Shown: positions 1 to 8,274 of the stretch, in pieces
Position numbering within the stretch: the stretch's first letter is position 1
How the letters are laid out: every line of letters begins with the position of its first letter
DNA from: Amycolatopsis circi
GTDB lineage: Bacteria > Actinomycetota > Actinomycetes > Mycobacteriales > Pseudonocardiaceae
DNA length: 38,813 nucleotides
Reading direction: 5' to 3'
NCBI RefSeq assembly: GCF_003385235.1
Contig: NZ_PQIA01000089.1
Coordinates: 1-38,813, forward strand
Position numbers and translations under genes: made by a program
Notes under the pieces: generated by a model
Databases searched by the model: none
What the model saw: the letters and a program-made list of their open reading frames with translations, nothing else
What the model was told of the DNA's origin: nothing

Positions 1-2
1 CG

Positions 3-56
3 CCCCAACCTCCGGCTCCGCCGAAGTCCGACAACCCCTTCACCCCGCCGAGCTGA
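3..56 (+). CDS. C-terminal end of an upstream gene (partial), possibly LemA-like
   Basis: The frame ending at the TGA at 54-56 is open to the window edge and encodes a proline-rich tail, PQPPAPPKSDNPFTPPS. The next gene starts 4 bases after this stop, which is the tight spacing seen inside operons here. LemA-family proteins often sit just upstream of DUF2207 membrane proteins and can carry a Pro-rich C-terminus, so a LemA protein is a reasonable guess, but 17 residues cannot prove it. The same stretch is also open in the frame of the following gene, so it could instead be part of an N-terminal extension of that gene. Confidence 0.35.
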   Translation, partial: PQPPAPPKSDNPFTPPS

Positions 57-60
57 GGAC

Positions 61-1215
61 ATGCTCGCCGACGACGTCACCGTCACCACTGCCCAGGACG
101 GTCAGCTCACCGTCATCGAGCGCGTCGTCACCGACGCCCCGGCTGTCCACCGCATCGCCGAGCGCGTACCCGTCACCGACGACGAGGACCGGCTCTACTC
201 GATCACTGACCTGCAGGTTTCCGGTGCCGCCAAGGCCGACGGAACGACGATCACCGTCACCGGGCCAGCTACCGTGAAGTACACAGTGGATGGTGCGGTC
301 GCCGCTGGCGGACAGGTGCGGTTTCAGCTCACCGGGGGCTGGGATCGGGCGCTCGACCGGGTCACTGCCGCCTTCAACGCGCCGGGAGTGTCCACAGCGG
401 ATTGTTACGCCGGTCAGCCGGGATCGTCCCGGCAGTGCACTTTCTCCGAACTGCGGAGCGGGGGAGCGCACGCCGAGCAGAACCTTCTGCGTCAAGGGGA
501 TCGGATCGACCTAGCCGTTCAAACCGGGCCGTTGCCGGAGAACGCCCGGTTCGTCCCGACGGGACCGTTGGCCGCCTTCGCGCCTGGATTTCCGACTGTC
601 CTCAGTGGTCTGGCTTTGGTGCTGTATCTGCTCCTCGGTGCCAGCATGCTGCGTCGTCGCACCCGCCCGGCCGCTCTCGGCGTGCCGCCTGCGTACATCG
701 CGTATGTCGCGCGTGGCGAACTCGACGTCACCGGCACGGTCCTCGACCTCGTCGCCCGCGGTCATCTGCACATCGACGACGGCCAGGTCACCCACAGCGA
801 AGCCGATCCGCTCACGCCGTTCGAGCAAGCCGTCAAAGCCGCTTTCCCGCCGGGGCCGCTCGCTGCCGCGCGGCCGGATCAGGCTGAGCTGCAAGCCCTT
901 CTCGACGCCGAAGCGCACCGCGAAGGCTGGTTGTCTGCGAGGCAGCCGTACGTGCGCCAAGCCGGGCTCGCGATAGGCGTTGCGGGTGTCGTGACCACCG
1001 TGGTCCTGGCCGCGACAGTCGGCGAGGCGTTGATCGGCGTCGCGCTCCTGATCGCCGGACTCGCCACCTTCGCCGCCGCCCCGCTAGTTCCGGCCCAAAC
1101 CCGCCGCGGCCGAGCGCTGGGTACTCCGGGCGAACGCGTCAAATCCCCGCTGGCAGTTGAAATCGACGCGGTCCAGGCACTGGCCGAACGTCGCTCGGCG
1201 GTGTCCGCGCAGTGA
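61..1215 (+). CDS. DUF2207-type membrane protein, first of a tandem pair
   Basis: The 384-residue product has an N-terminal beta-rich region (about 1-170), a membrane helix at about 178-195 followed by an RRRTR stop-transfer cluster, a soluble stretch beginning VPPAYIAYVARGELDVTGTV, and a hydrophobic hairpin at about 300-343. This matches the DUF2207 plan: an outside domain, one helix, an inside region and paired C-terminal helices. The function of the family is unknown. It resembles the following protein along its length, for example KYTVDGAV here and RYTVDGAV there. Oddly, no signal peptide precedes the first domain, unlike the second copy. The ATG at 61 follows GAGG closely, but the frame stays open to the window edge, so the true start could lie further upstream. 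Confidence 0.7.
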   Translation: MLADDVTVTTAQDGQLTVIERVVTDAPAVHRIAERVPVTDDEDRLYSITDLQVSGAAKADGTTITVTGPATVKYTVDGAVAAGGQVRFQLTGGWDRALDRVTAAFNAPGVSTADCYAGQPGSSRQCTFSELRSGGAHAEQNLLRQGDRIDLAVQTGPLPENARFVPTGPLAAFAPGFPTVLSGLALVLYLLLGASMLRRRTRPAALGVPPAYIAYVARGELDVTGTVLDLVARGHLHIDDGQVTHSEADPLTPFEQAVKAAFPPGPLAAARPDQAELQALLDAEAHREGWLSARQPYVRQAGLAIGVAGVVTTVVLAATVGEALIGVALLIAGLATFAAAPLVPAQTRRGRALGTPGERVKSPLAVEIDAVQALAERRSAVSAQ

Positions 1216-2732
1216 AACTCGCCGCTCTGCTGACGATCCCGTTCCTCTGCGCGACTCCCGCTGCGGCGCAAGATCAACCGTCGCTGCCCGGACTGCCGCA
1301 GAGCGCCGAGGTAGCGCTGAAGGTCCAGCGTGACGGCAGTCTGTCCGTCACCGAAGCAGTCTCGGTTCCGCGCGACACCTCGATGACCCGCACGATTCCG
1401 TTGCGCGCCAACGCCCGTGTACTCGGCATCCGCGACATCAGCATCGAAGGCGCGGGCAACGCCGAAACCGGCAACGACCAGGTGACCTTCTACCTGCGCG
1501 GCGGAACGTCCGTGCTCCGGTACACAGTGGACGGTGCGGTCGGCACCAGCCTCGGCGTCGAGCACGTCACCTGGGACGTCGCCGGCGGCTGGGACACCCG
1601 TCTCGAACTGGTCCGCGCGACCTTCGCCGCGCCCGCTATCCCGGACGCGCTCAGCTGCCTCGCCGGTCCGCCCGACTCGACGTCTCGCTGCGGCGCCGCG
1701 CAAATCGACCACTCCGGTCTGACCCGCGTCTCGGTGCCCAACCTCCAGCCCGGCTCGCGCGTACAGCTGACCGCCGAACTCCCTGGCGGCACAGTTGCCG
1801 CGACAGAGCGTCTCGTCCCGGCCGGCCCCTTCTCCGCGACCGCGCCGGTGTGGTGGGCGTGGCTGGCCTTCGCCGTGCTGTCGATCGCCGGTGCCGTCGC
1901 GGTGTTCGTACGCCGCCGACGCGACCGACAGCCAGGCCGCGCCACCCCCGTGCAGCTTCTCGACAACGGCCGCTTCTCTTCACCGGACGGCGTGCTCCCT
2001 GGACACGTAGGCCTGCTTCTCACTGGACGTGTCAGTTCCGTCGACCTAGCCGCGACAGTCCTCGACCTATGCGTCCGTAACTACCTATGGGTCACCGAAG
2101 ACGGCCCACACAACTGGGTCCTCGTACGCCGCAACCCGCCCGACGAATACCTAACCGCCTTCGAGCGCGCGGTGTACGCAGCCGCTGTCCCGGGCGAAGC
2201 CGCGACGCTCGCCGAAGTCCGCGAAGCAGGCGTAGGTGAGCTAGTAGCCGACATAGTCCGTCGCGGTTGGCTCTTCCCGAAGCGGCTGTCGAAGATCGGC
2301 CCACGGCTGTGTGGGTACGGCGTCTTCCTCACCGTCCTGCTGGCCTTCACCGTCGGTTACGCACAACTCGGGTTGGTCCTTCTCGCCACTGGCCTCGCAG
2401 TGACGGCAGCCGCCCGTCTCCTGCCAGGGCGGACGAAGGCTGGCCTAGACCTCCGAGACCGCCTGCTCGGCCTCAACGCACAGCTGCGCACGATGGAAGC
2501 GCCGGACGATGAACTGCTCGTCTCTCGCGCGCTTCCGTACGCGTACGCGCTGGGCGAAGCAGACGCTTGGCTAGTTAACGCTTGTTCGCTGTCGGCGTAC
2601 TGGTACGGCACCTCCGCCGAGGAGGCGGTGCCGTTGGCGCGGACCAGGGGATTCGTGGCCGCACTGACTGTTGCTTTCGAGGGCGCGAGGCACCTCCGAC
2701 CGGACGAGCCCAAGACGCCCGCGCCTGCGTAG
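1212..2732 (+). CDS. DUF2207-type membrane protein with signal peptide, second of the pair
   Basis: The GTG start overlaps the upstream TGA (GTGA), so the two genes are probably translationally coupled. The 506-residue product starts with a clear signal peptide, MKLAALLTIPFLCATPAAAQ. An extracytoplasmic domain reaches about residue 210, followed by a membrane helix (WWAWLAFAVLSIAGAVAVFV) and an RRRRDR cluster. A cytoplasmic segment contains VGLLLTGRVSSVDLAATVLDL, which parallels the same site in the upstream protein, and a second hydrophobic hairpin lies near 375-410. The C-terminal part (about 420-506) is longer than in the first copy and contains SAYWYGTSAEEA, similar to the C-terminal segment of full-length DUF2207 proteins. 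Duplication followed by divergence is likely. The biological role is unknown. Confidence 0.75.
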   Translation: MKLAALLTIPFLCATPAAAQDQPSLPGLPQSAEVALKVQRDGSLSVTEAVSVPRDTSMTRTIPLRANARVLGIRDISIEGAGNAETGNDQVTFYLRGGTSVLRYTVDGAVGTSLGVEHVTWDVAGGWDTRLELVRATFAAPAIPDALSCLAGPPDSTSRCGAAQIDHSGLTRVSVPNLQPGSRVQLTAELPGGTVAATERLVPAGPFSATAPVWWAWLAFAVLSIAGAVAVFVRRRRDRQPGRATPVQLLDNGRFSSPDGVLPGHVGLLLTGRVSSVDLAATVLDLCVRNYLWVTEDGPHNWVLVRRNPPDEYLTAFERAVYAAAVPGEAATLAEVREAGVGELVADIVRRGWLFPKRLSKIGPRLCGYGVFLTVLLAFTVGYAQLGLVLLATGLAVTAAARLLPGRTKAGLDLRDRLLGLNAQLRTMEAPDDELLVSRALPYAYALGEADAWLVNACSLSAYWYGTSAEEAVPLARTRGFVAALTVAFEGARHLRPDEPKTPAPA

Positions 2733-2741
2733 GGTGGAGGC

Positions 2742-4034
2742 ATGGCCGATCCCGAGCTCTTCCGTTTCACGATCGACAACGGTCTGCGCGTGGTGCTCGC
2801 TCCTGACCCGACCGCGCCGGTGGTCGGGGTCAGCGTGCACTACGACGTGGGCTTCCGCTCCGAGCCGGAGGGGTTGACCGGTTTCGCGCACCTCTTCGAG
2901 CACCTGATGTTCCAAGGCAGCGAAAGCCTGGAGAAACTGGCGCACTTCCGGCACGTGCAGTCCAGCGGCGGCACCTTCAACGGTTCCACGCACCCGGACT
3001 ACACCGACTACTACGAGGTGCTGCCCGCGGCCGCGCTGGAACGCGCGCTGTTCCTCGAGGCCGACCGGATGCGCGCGCCGAAGCTGACCGCGGAGAACCT
3101 GGCGAACCAGATCGAGGTCGTCAAGGAGGAAATCCGGCTGAACGTGCGCAACCGGCCGTACGGCGGGTTCCCGTGGATCCTGCTGCCGCCGGTGCTCTAC
3201 TCCACCTTCGCCAACGCGCACGACGGCTACGGCGCCTTCGAAGACCTCGAGGGCGCGACGCTGGACGACTGCGCCGCCTTCTTCGACACCTTCTACTCGC
3301 CGGCCAACGCGGTGCTGACCGTCGCCGGCGACTTCGAGGTCGAGGACGCGAAGGCGCTCGTCCAGAAGCACTTCGGCGACGTCCCGCACCGGCCCGCTCC
3401 GGTCCGCCCGTCGTTCTCCGAGCCGCTGCCCACCACGCAACTGCTCGGCGAGCACACCGACGCGCACGCGCCGCTGCCCGCGCTGGCCGTCGGGTACCGG
3501 ATGCCGGACCCGATCAACGACCTCGACGGCTACCTCGCGTACCTGGTGCTGGCCGGCGTCCTCACCGACGGTGACGGTTCGCGGCTGCAGCAGCGACTGG
3601 TGCACGTCGAGCCGCTGGTGGTCGACATCGGCGCGGGCGCCGGGCTCTTCGGCCCGTTCGAGGCACGCGATCCGGACACCTTCACCATCACCGCGATCCA
3701 CCCGCCGGAGGTGCCGCGCGAGCGCGTGCTCGCCGCGCTGGACGAGGAGCTGGAGAAGCTCGCGTCGACGCCGCCGGACGACCAGGAACTGAAGAAGGTC
3801 ACCGCGCGCTGGGCGGCGAGCCTGCACGCGGAGCACGACCGGCTCGTGTCGCGCACGCTGGCGCTCGGCGCGTTCGAACTGCTTTACGGCGACGCGTCGC
3901 TGGTCTACCAGCTCGCCGACCGCCTGTCCGCGGTCTCCGGCGAAGCCGTGTCGGCGGCGGCGAAGGCGCTGCGCCCGGACGCGCGCGCCGTGCTCGTCGT
4001 GAAGCCCGCAAGCACCGAAGGGACGGAACAGTGA
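2742..4034 (+). CDS. M16 family zinc metallopeptidase, catalytic subunit
   Basis: This 430-residue protein carries the inverted zinc motif HxxEH of M16 (pitrilysin/insulinase) peptidases at H50-L-F-E53-H54, inside GFAHLFEHLMFQG. The expected third ligand, a glutamate about 76 residues on, is found in VVKEEIRL (E130). The order of an N-terminal M16 domain and a C-terminal M16_C domain is normal, and the length fits a half-size family member that works as a dimer. The ATG at 2742 follows GGTGGAGG with good spacing. The next gene overlaps by 4 bases and encodes a non-catalytic partner, so the two probably form a heterodimer. No signal peptide is visible, so action in the cytoplasm is likely. The substrate is unknown. 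Confidence 0.9.
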   Translation: MADPELFRFTIDNGLRVVLAPDPTAPVVGVSVHYDVGFRSEPEGLTGFAHLFEHLMFQGSESLEKLAHFRHVQSSGGTFNGSTHPDYTDYYEVLPAAALERALFLEADRMRAPKLTAENLANQIEVVKEEIRLNVRNRPYGGFPWILLPPVLYSTFANAHDGYGAFEDLEGATLDDCAAFFDTFYSPANAVLTVAGDFEVEDAKALVQKHFGDVPHRPAPVRPSFSEPLPTTQLLGEHTDAHAPLPALAVGYRMPDPINDLDGYLAYLVLAGVLTDGDGSRLQQRLVHVEPLVVDIGAGAGLFGPFEARDPDTFTITAIHPPEVPRERVLAALDEELEKLASTPPDDQELKKVTARWAASLHAEHDRLVSRTLALGAFELLYGDASLVYQLADRLSAVSGEAVSAAAKALRPDARAVLVVKPASTEGTEQ

Positions 4035-5422
4035 CCTCGGCTGAACAGGTCAAAGCCGCACACCGCAGCGCCGAGGAGATCGGCCGCACCGCGACCGGCC
4101 CGCGCCCGCTGCCCGAGCTGGGCCACCAGCGCGCCGCCGCGGATCTGTCCCATGTGGACACCACGCTCTCCAACGGGCTGCGCGTGCTCGCGGTGCGCAA
4201 GGCGAGCGTTCCGATGGTCGAACTGCGGCTGTGGATCCCGTTCGCGGGCGAGGACCGGATGCACGCGGCCACCGCGGAGGTGCTCGCGGAAACCGTGCTC
4301 ACCGGCACCGCGCGGCGCGACCGGGTGGAAATCGACGCCGAGGTCGCGCTGATCGGCGGCGACCTCAGTGCGGGCGTCGACCCGGAACGGTTGTACTTCG
4401 GCGGCACCGCGCTGTCCGACGGCCTGCCGACGCTGCTGGACGTGCTCGGTGACGTGCTCACCGGAGCCACGTACAGCGACACGGAGGTCGCGCGCGAGCG
4501 GGAGCGGCTGATCGAGCGCATCGCGGTCTCGCGGACGCAGCCGCGCACCATCGCGCGCGAAGCCCTGCAGAAGCACCGGTACGGCGACCACCCGGCGACC
4601 CGCGAGGTCCCGGAGGCGGAGGACGTCGCCGAGGTGACCGCCGAGCAGGTGCGCGCGCTGCACAACGCTTCGGTGCTGCCGCGCGGTGCCGTACTCGTGT
4701 TGGTCGGAGACCTTGACCCGCAAGCAATTCCGGCCGAACTGGAGCGCGCGCTCGGCGGCTGGAAGTCGGATCGTTCGGCCGTGGTGCTGCCGCCGCTGCC
4801 CGCGCTGACCGGCGGCAACGTCCTGCTGGTGCCGCGCGCCGGCGCCGTGCAGTCGCAGATCCGTTTGTCCGCGCAGACGGTGCCGCGCACCGATCCGCGG
4901 TACCCGGCGCTGCAACTGGCGAACCTGGCGTTCGGCGGCTACTTCTCCTCGCGGCTGGTCGAGAACATCCGTGAGGACAAGGGATACACCTACGGCGCGC
5001 ACTCGGGCTTCGAGTTCACCGGCGACGGCGCGGTGGTCAATGTGGACGCGGACACGGCCAACGAGGTCACCGCGGCGGCGTACCTGGAAACCCGGTACGA
5101 GCTGTTCCGGCTCGGCACCGTGCCGCCGACGGCCGAAGAGGTCGAATCGGTGCGGCAGTACGCGATGGGCTCGCTCGTCACCGGCACGTCGTCGCAAGGC
5201 GGGCTCGCTGGGCAGCTGATGGCGCTGGCGTCGAACGGCCTCGGCATCGAGTGGCTGCAGAGCCACCCGGAGCGGCTCGCGGCTGTCACCGCGGAGCAGG
5301 TCGGCGAAGCCGCGGCGGAGTTCTTCGCGCCGGGCCGCTTCACCGGCGTCGTGGTCGGCGACGCGGACCTGCTCGCGCCGAAGCTGGCCGCGCTCGGAGT
5401 TTCGGCAAGCGAGAAGGACTGA
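4031..5422 (+). CDS. M16 family protein, non-catalytic partner subunit
   Basis: The 463-residue product has the M16 fold sequence (SNGLRVLAVRKASVPMVELRLWIPF) but lacks HxxEH: the equivalent site reads ATAEVLAETV. It keeps the conserved C-terminal segment RLVENIREDKGYTYGAHSGF (about residues 306-325), whose Arg and Tyr shape the substrate pocket in M16 dimers. This is the known split in which one subunit holds the zinc and the other supplies substrate-binding residues, as in mitochondrial processing peptidase and some bacterial pairs. The GTG start overlaps the upstream stop (GTGA), which favours equal synthesis of both subunits. A 30-40 residue N-terminal extension precedes the first M16 strand. 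Confidence 0.87.
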   Translation: MTSAEQVKAAHRSAEEIGRTATGPRPLPELGHQRAAADLSHVDTTLSNGLRVLAVRKASVPMVELRLWIPFAGEDRMHAATAEVLAETVLTGTARRDRVEIDAEVALIGGDLSAGVDPERLYFGGTALSDGLPTLLDVLGDVLTGATYSDTEVARERERLIERIAVSRTQPRTIAREALQKHRYGDHPATREVPEAEDVAEVTAEQVRALHNASVLPRGAVLVLVGDLDPQAIPAELERALGGWKSDRSAVVLPPLPALTGGNVLLVPRAGAVQSQIRLSAQTVPRTDPRYPALQLANLAFGGYFSSRLVENIREDKGYTYGAHSGFEFTGDGAVVNVDADTANEVTAAAYLETRYELFRLGTVPPTAEEVESVRQYAMGSLVTGTSSQGGLAGQLMALASNGLGIEWLQSHPERLAAVTAEQVGEAAAEFFAPGRFTGVVVGDADLLAPKLAALGVSASEKD

Positions 5423-6429
5423 TGAGCGTTCCGTTCGAACTGGGGGCGCTGCCGACGCTGTCGCGTTCCACAGTGGACCGTCAGGAAACCTTGCGCACCA
5501 ACCCGGAACGGCTCGCCGCGAAATGGTCGGAAGCCCGCGTGGTGCTGCTCGACGACACCGGCCGCACGCCGGTCGTCGAGGGCAGCTCCGCGCTGGCCAC
5601 CCGCAAGGCGATGGACTTCGGCACCGAACCGCCCGCCGACGCCGTGTTCCTCGGCGAGTGGGAGGACGTCGACTACTGGTCGATGCCCGGCAGCATCGAG
5701 GGCGACGTCGACAGCGTGCGGCTGGCGGGCAGCTGGGGCGTGATAGAAGAAGTGCCGCGCGCCAACGGCGAGCTGTGGGTCGAGCTGCGCGGATACGGCG
5801 AACAGCTGGACGACACGTCGGCCGGGCTGTTCACCACCGCGCAGGCACTGCGGCACTGGCGGCGGCAGTCGCGCTTCTGCTCCCGCGACGGCTCGGCGAC
5901 ACAGCTGATCCAATTCGGCTGGGCCAGCCGCTGCGAAGCCAAGGGACACGAGGAATACCCGCGCACCGACCCGGCGGTGATCTGCCTGGTGCACGACCTC
6001 GACGGCGTCAACGGCTCGCACGTGCTGCTCGCGCGCCAGCCGATGTGGCCGCCGGACCGGTACTCGGTGCTCGCCGGATTCGTGGAAGCGGGGGAGTCCC
6101 TGGAGGGCTGCGTCGTCCGCGAAATCCGTGAAGAGGCCGGAATCGAGGTGGGGGACGTGCGGTATCTCGGCAGCCAGCCGTGGCCGTTCCCGCGCTCGAT
6201 CATGCTGGGCTTCACCGCGCGGGCGGACCGCGACGCGCCGCTGGTCCCGGCTGAGGGCGAGATCGAGGAAGCGCTGTGGGTGTCCCGGGAGGACGTCCGG
6301 GCCGCGTTCCGGAACGCCGGGACCGGGGTTCCGACGCCGATCGCTGGCGGCGCGTCGAATCTGCTGCTGCCGGGGAACTCGTCGATCGCCCGGGTGATGT
6401 TGAAGGCTTGGGCGGAAGCTGAGGAATGA
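5422..6429 (+). CDS. nudC: NAD(+)/NADH diphosphatase (NudC-type Nudix hydrolase)
   Basis: NudC enzymes split NAD(H) into NMN(H) and AMP, and can remove NAD caps from RNA. The 335-residue product has an N-terminal domain, a zinc-ribbon region near 150-185, a Nudix box at about 220-242 (GFVEAGESLEG followed by REIREEAGIE), and the NudC-specific motif SQPWPFPRS at about 251-259. That motif separates NudC from other Nudix families. The zinc ribbon is altered: the first pair reads C-S-R-D instead of CxxC, while the second keeps a Cys and GHEEYPRTDP, so metal binding may be weakened or use other ligands. The ATG at 5422 overlaps the M16 stop (TGATG), so it belongs to the M16 operon. A longer in-frame reading back to 5251 is rejected because it would run far into the M16 gene. 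Confidence 0.9.
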   Translation: MSVPFELGALPTLSRSTVDRQETLRTNPERLAAKWSEARVVLLDDTGRTPVVEGSSALATRKAMDFGTEPPADAVFLGEWEDVDYWSMPGSIEGDVDSVRLAGSWGVIEEVPRANGELWVELRGYGEQLDDTSAGLFTTAQALRHWRRQSRFCSRDGSATQLIQFGWASRCEAKGHEEYPRTDPAVICLVHDLDGVNGSHVLLARQPMWPPDRYSVLAGFVEAGESLEGCVVREIREEAGIEVGDVRYLGSQPWPFPRSIMLGFTARADRDAPLVPAEGEIEEALWVSREDVRAAFRNAGTGVPTPIAGGASNLLLPGNSSIARVMLKAWAEAEE

Positions 6430-6480
6430 CGGACGGGTGCGGGCCTGGCGCGTGGGTCCGCACCCGTTCGTTACCGGCTG

Positions 6481-6540
6481 GCTCGGTCTCGTGAGTGGCA
6501 ATCCCGGTTCTAACCGGGATTGCCACTCACGAGACCGAGC
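6481..6540. repeat. Perfect 29-bp palindrome with 2-base loop (intergenic repeat, family A)
   Basis: Left arm 6481-6509 and right arm 6512-6540 are exact reverse complements around the dinucleotide CT. It lies 51 bases after the nudC stop and probably ends nudC transcription, although no T-run follows. The core CTCGTGAGTG and AATCCCGGTT recurs in the imperfect palindrome at 18342-18387, so this is a repeat family and not a one-off hairpin. Confidence 0.85.
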
Positions 6541-6945
6541 GCCGACCGCAGCGCGGACTGGCTTCCGCGTGCGCCGGTCGTTATCGCGCGAGTAGAGCAA
6601 CCCGAGCCCGTCGACGATCCCCGCCCGATCGCGACCAGCGTGGTCCGGAACCCGGTGACCGCAGCACCGTCGGCCGGTTGCAGATCGCGCTCGCGCACGT
6701 GGCTCCCGTCGAGCCACCACGGTCCGCGCCACCGCGCCACCGCGCCACCGCGCCACCGCAGCAGCGCGAAGACGGCCGGGGGCCAGCACCCCCGGCAACG
6801 CGCATCGCCTGTCCGGTCCCGGAAATCCCGGACCACCCCTCTCCGCTGGTCTGGACCGCGTACGGTCCGCGCTTGCCCGGTCACCCTGCGCCGGTCGCTG
6901 ACATCTCGCGGTATCAAGCCGTTATCCCGCCGTTTCCCTAGCCCA
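6541..6945. other. Intergenic stretch without a convincing gene
   Basis: About 400 bases between the palindrome and the ROK promoter hold no credible gene. On the minus strand, fragments in two frames read like ordinary protein (for example DGSHVRERDLQPADGAAVTG and then, in another frame, IVDGLGLLYSRDNDRR). This could be a decayed, frameshifted gene, but I do not recognise the family. An 8-bp tandem repeat lies inside. Confidence 0.4.
6726..6757. repeat. Tandem repeat, GCGCCACC x4
   Basis: Four exact head-to-tail copies of the 8-base unit GCGCCACC. The period is not a multiple of three, so changes in copy number would shift any reading frame. That fits non-coding or decayed sequence here. 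Confidence 0.85.
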
Positions 6946-6975
6946 TTGACGGCGTGTGTCCGCGCTCACTACAGT
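6946..6975 (+). promoter_or_regulatory. Predicted promoter of the ROK/sugar-transport operon
   Basis: TTGACG (6946-6951) is followed after 18 bases by TACAGT (6970-6975), a good vegetative-sigma match. The predicted RNA start near 6982 is about 38 bases upstream of the GTG start of the ROK gene. Confidence 0.5.
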
Positions 6976-6990
6976 CCCCGAAAACCGTCT

Positions 6991-7005
6991 GTAAAGTTTC
7001 CTAAT
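6991..7005 (+). promoter_or_regulatory. Candidate ROK-regulator operator
   Basis: The AT-rich sequence GTAAAGTTTCCTAAT stands out in GC-rich DNA. It sits just downstream of the predicted RNA start and just before the Shine-Dalgarno sequence. GTAAAGTTTCCTAA-like sites upstream of ROK and sugar ABC genes are, from memory, typical of actinobacteria. Bound regulator here would block its own operon. Confidence 0.45.
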
Positions 7006-7019
7006 AAAGGAGCAGCCAG

Positions 7020-8249
7020 GTGCGAGCCGGCAGTCCGCGAACGTTGCGCGAGATGAACGACCGCGCGGCGATCGAGGCGTTGCTGCGGAACGGGCCGCTC
7101 ACGCGGGCTGAACTCGAGGCCGCCATCGGGCTGTCCAAACCCGCCACCGCGCAGTTGCTTACCCGGCTTGAGCAGGACAATCTCGTCGGCAAAGCAGGCG
7201 AGCGGGCCGGCGGCGGACGCGGGCCGCGCGCTCAGCTGTGGGCGGTCAACGGCGGTCTCGCGCACGTCGCGGCCGTCGATCTCACCCCGCGGGTCGCGGA
7301 CTTCGTGGTCGCCGACGTCGCCGGGGCGATCCTCGCCGAGTACCGCGTGCAGCTTCCGGTGGCCGAGGACGCGGACGTCGTCGGGTCGTTCGGCCAGGCG
7401 CTGCGCCGGGTCACCAAGGCCGCGGGCATGCAGCTCGACGATCTGGCCAATGTGGTCATCGGCGCGCAGGGCGCGTTCGATCCGCGCACCGGATTGCTGT
7501 CCTCGGCCCCGCACATCCCGGGCTGGCTCGGGTTCGACGTGCCAAAGCGGCTGAGCGACGAACTCGGCGTCACGGTCAAGATCGAGAACGACGTAAACCT
7601 TGTGGCGGTCGAGGAAATGACCGTCGGCAACGCGCAGGATGTCGACGATTTCGTGCTGGTCTGGCTGTCCGAGGGCGTCGGCGGCGCGGTCGTCATCGGA
7701 CGACGGCTGCTGCGCGGCGCGACCGGTGGCGGCGGCGAGATCGACTGGATGCGCGTGCCCGATCCGGCCACTGTGGACACTGGCGACAGCTGGCCGTCCG
7801 CCGGTGCGCGGTTCGGCAACTTGGTCGACTCGTCCGCGATCAGCCGGCTCGCCAAGGCGCACGGCATCTCCGCGGACAGCGGATGGGACGCCGTCATCCA
7901 GGCGCGGCACACGGCACACCAAGGGTTTCTGGACGATCTCGCGCGCCGCGTCGCCAGTGGTGTCGCGAGCCTCGTCGCGGTCGCCGACCCGCAGCTCATC
8001 CTGCTGTGCGGCGAGACCAGCCGCGCCGGCGGCGACGAGTTCGCCGGGATCGTCGCGGAAAAGCTGCACGAACTGGTCCTGCCGCGCACGCCCGTCGGCG
8101 TCGCTTCGGTGCAGGGCAACGCGGTGCGCGCCGGTGCGCTGCAGTCCGCGCTCGCCACCGCCCGTGAGGACGTCTTCGGCGTCGTCACCCCCACGCTCCT
8201 CGGGCCGCGTCGGTCCGCCGGAGAGCAAGCCCCGTCCCCGACCGAGTAG
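7020..8249 (+). CDS. ROK-family transcriptional regulator
   Basis: The 409-residue protein has an N-terminal winged helix-turn-helix (about 14-60, AAIEALLRNGPLTRAELEAA then LSKPATAQLLTRLEQ) followed by a ROK sugar-kinase-like domain. The ROK core is visible in VVIGAQGAFDP, IENDVNLVA and GVGGAVVIGRRLLRGATGGGGEI. In active ROK kinases the last motif continues to GEIGH and a zinc-binding Cys cluster; here it reads GEIDW and no CxCGxxGC is present. It is therefore probably a sugar-sensing repressor without kinase activity. The GTG start follows AAAGGAG at 7006-7012. It is the first gene of the transport operon and probably represses it until the transported sugar or a derivative binds. Confidence 0.85.
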   Translation: MRAGSPRTLREMNDRAAIEALLRNGPLTRAELEAAIGLSKPATAQLLTRLEQDNLVGKAGERAGGGRGPRAQLWAVNGGLAHVAAVDLTPRVADFVVADVAGAILAEYRVQLPVAEDADVVGSFGQALRRVTKAAGMQLDDLANVVIGAQGAFDPRTGLLSSAPHIPGWLGFDVPKRLSDELGVTVKIENDVNLVAVEEMTVGNAQDVDDFVLVWLSEGVGGAVVIGRRLLRGATGGGGEIDWMRVPDPATVDTGDSWPSAGARFGNLVDSSAISRLAKAHGISADSGWDAVIQARHTAHQGFLDDLARRVASGVASLVAVADPQLILLCGETSRAGGDEFAGIVAEKLHELVLPRTPVGVASVQGNAVRAGALQSALATAREDVFGVVTPTLLGPRRSAGEQAPSPTE

Positions 8250-8274
8250 ACCCACCCGAAGGACTGGAGGGTTC

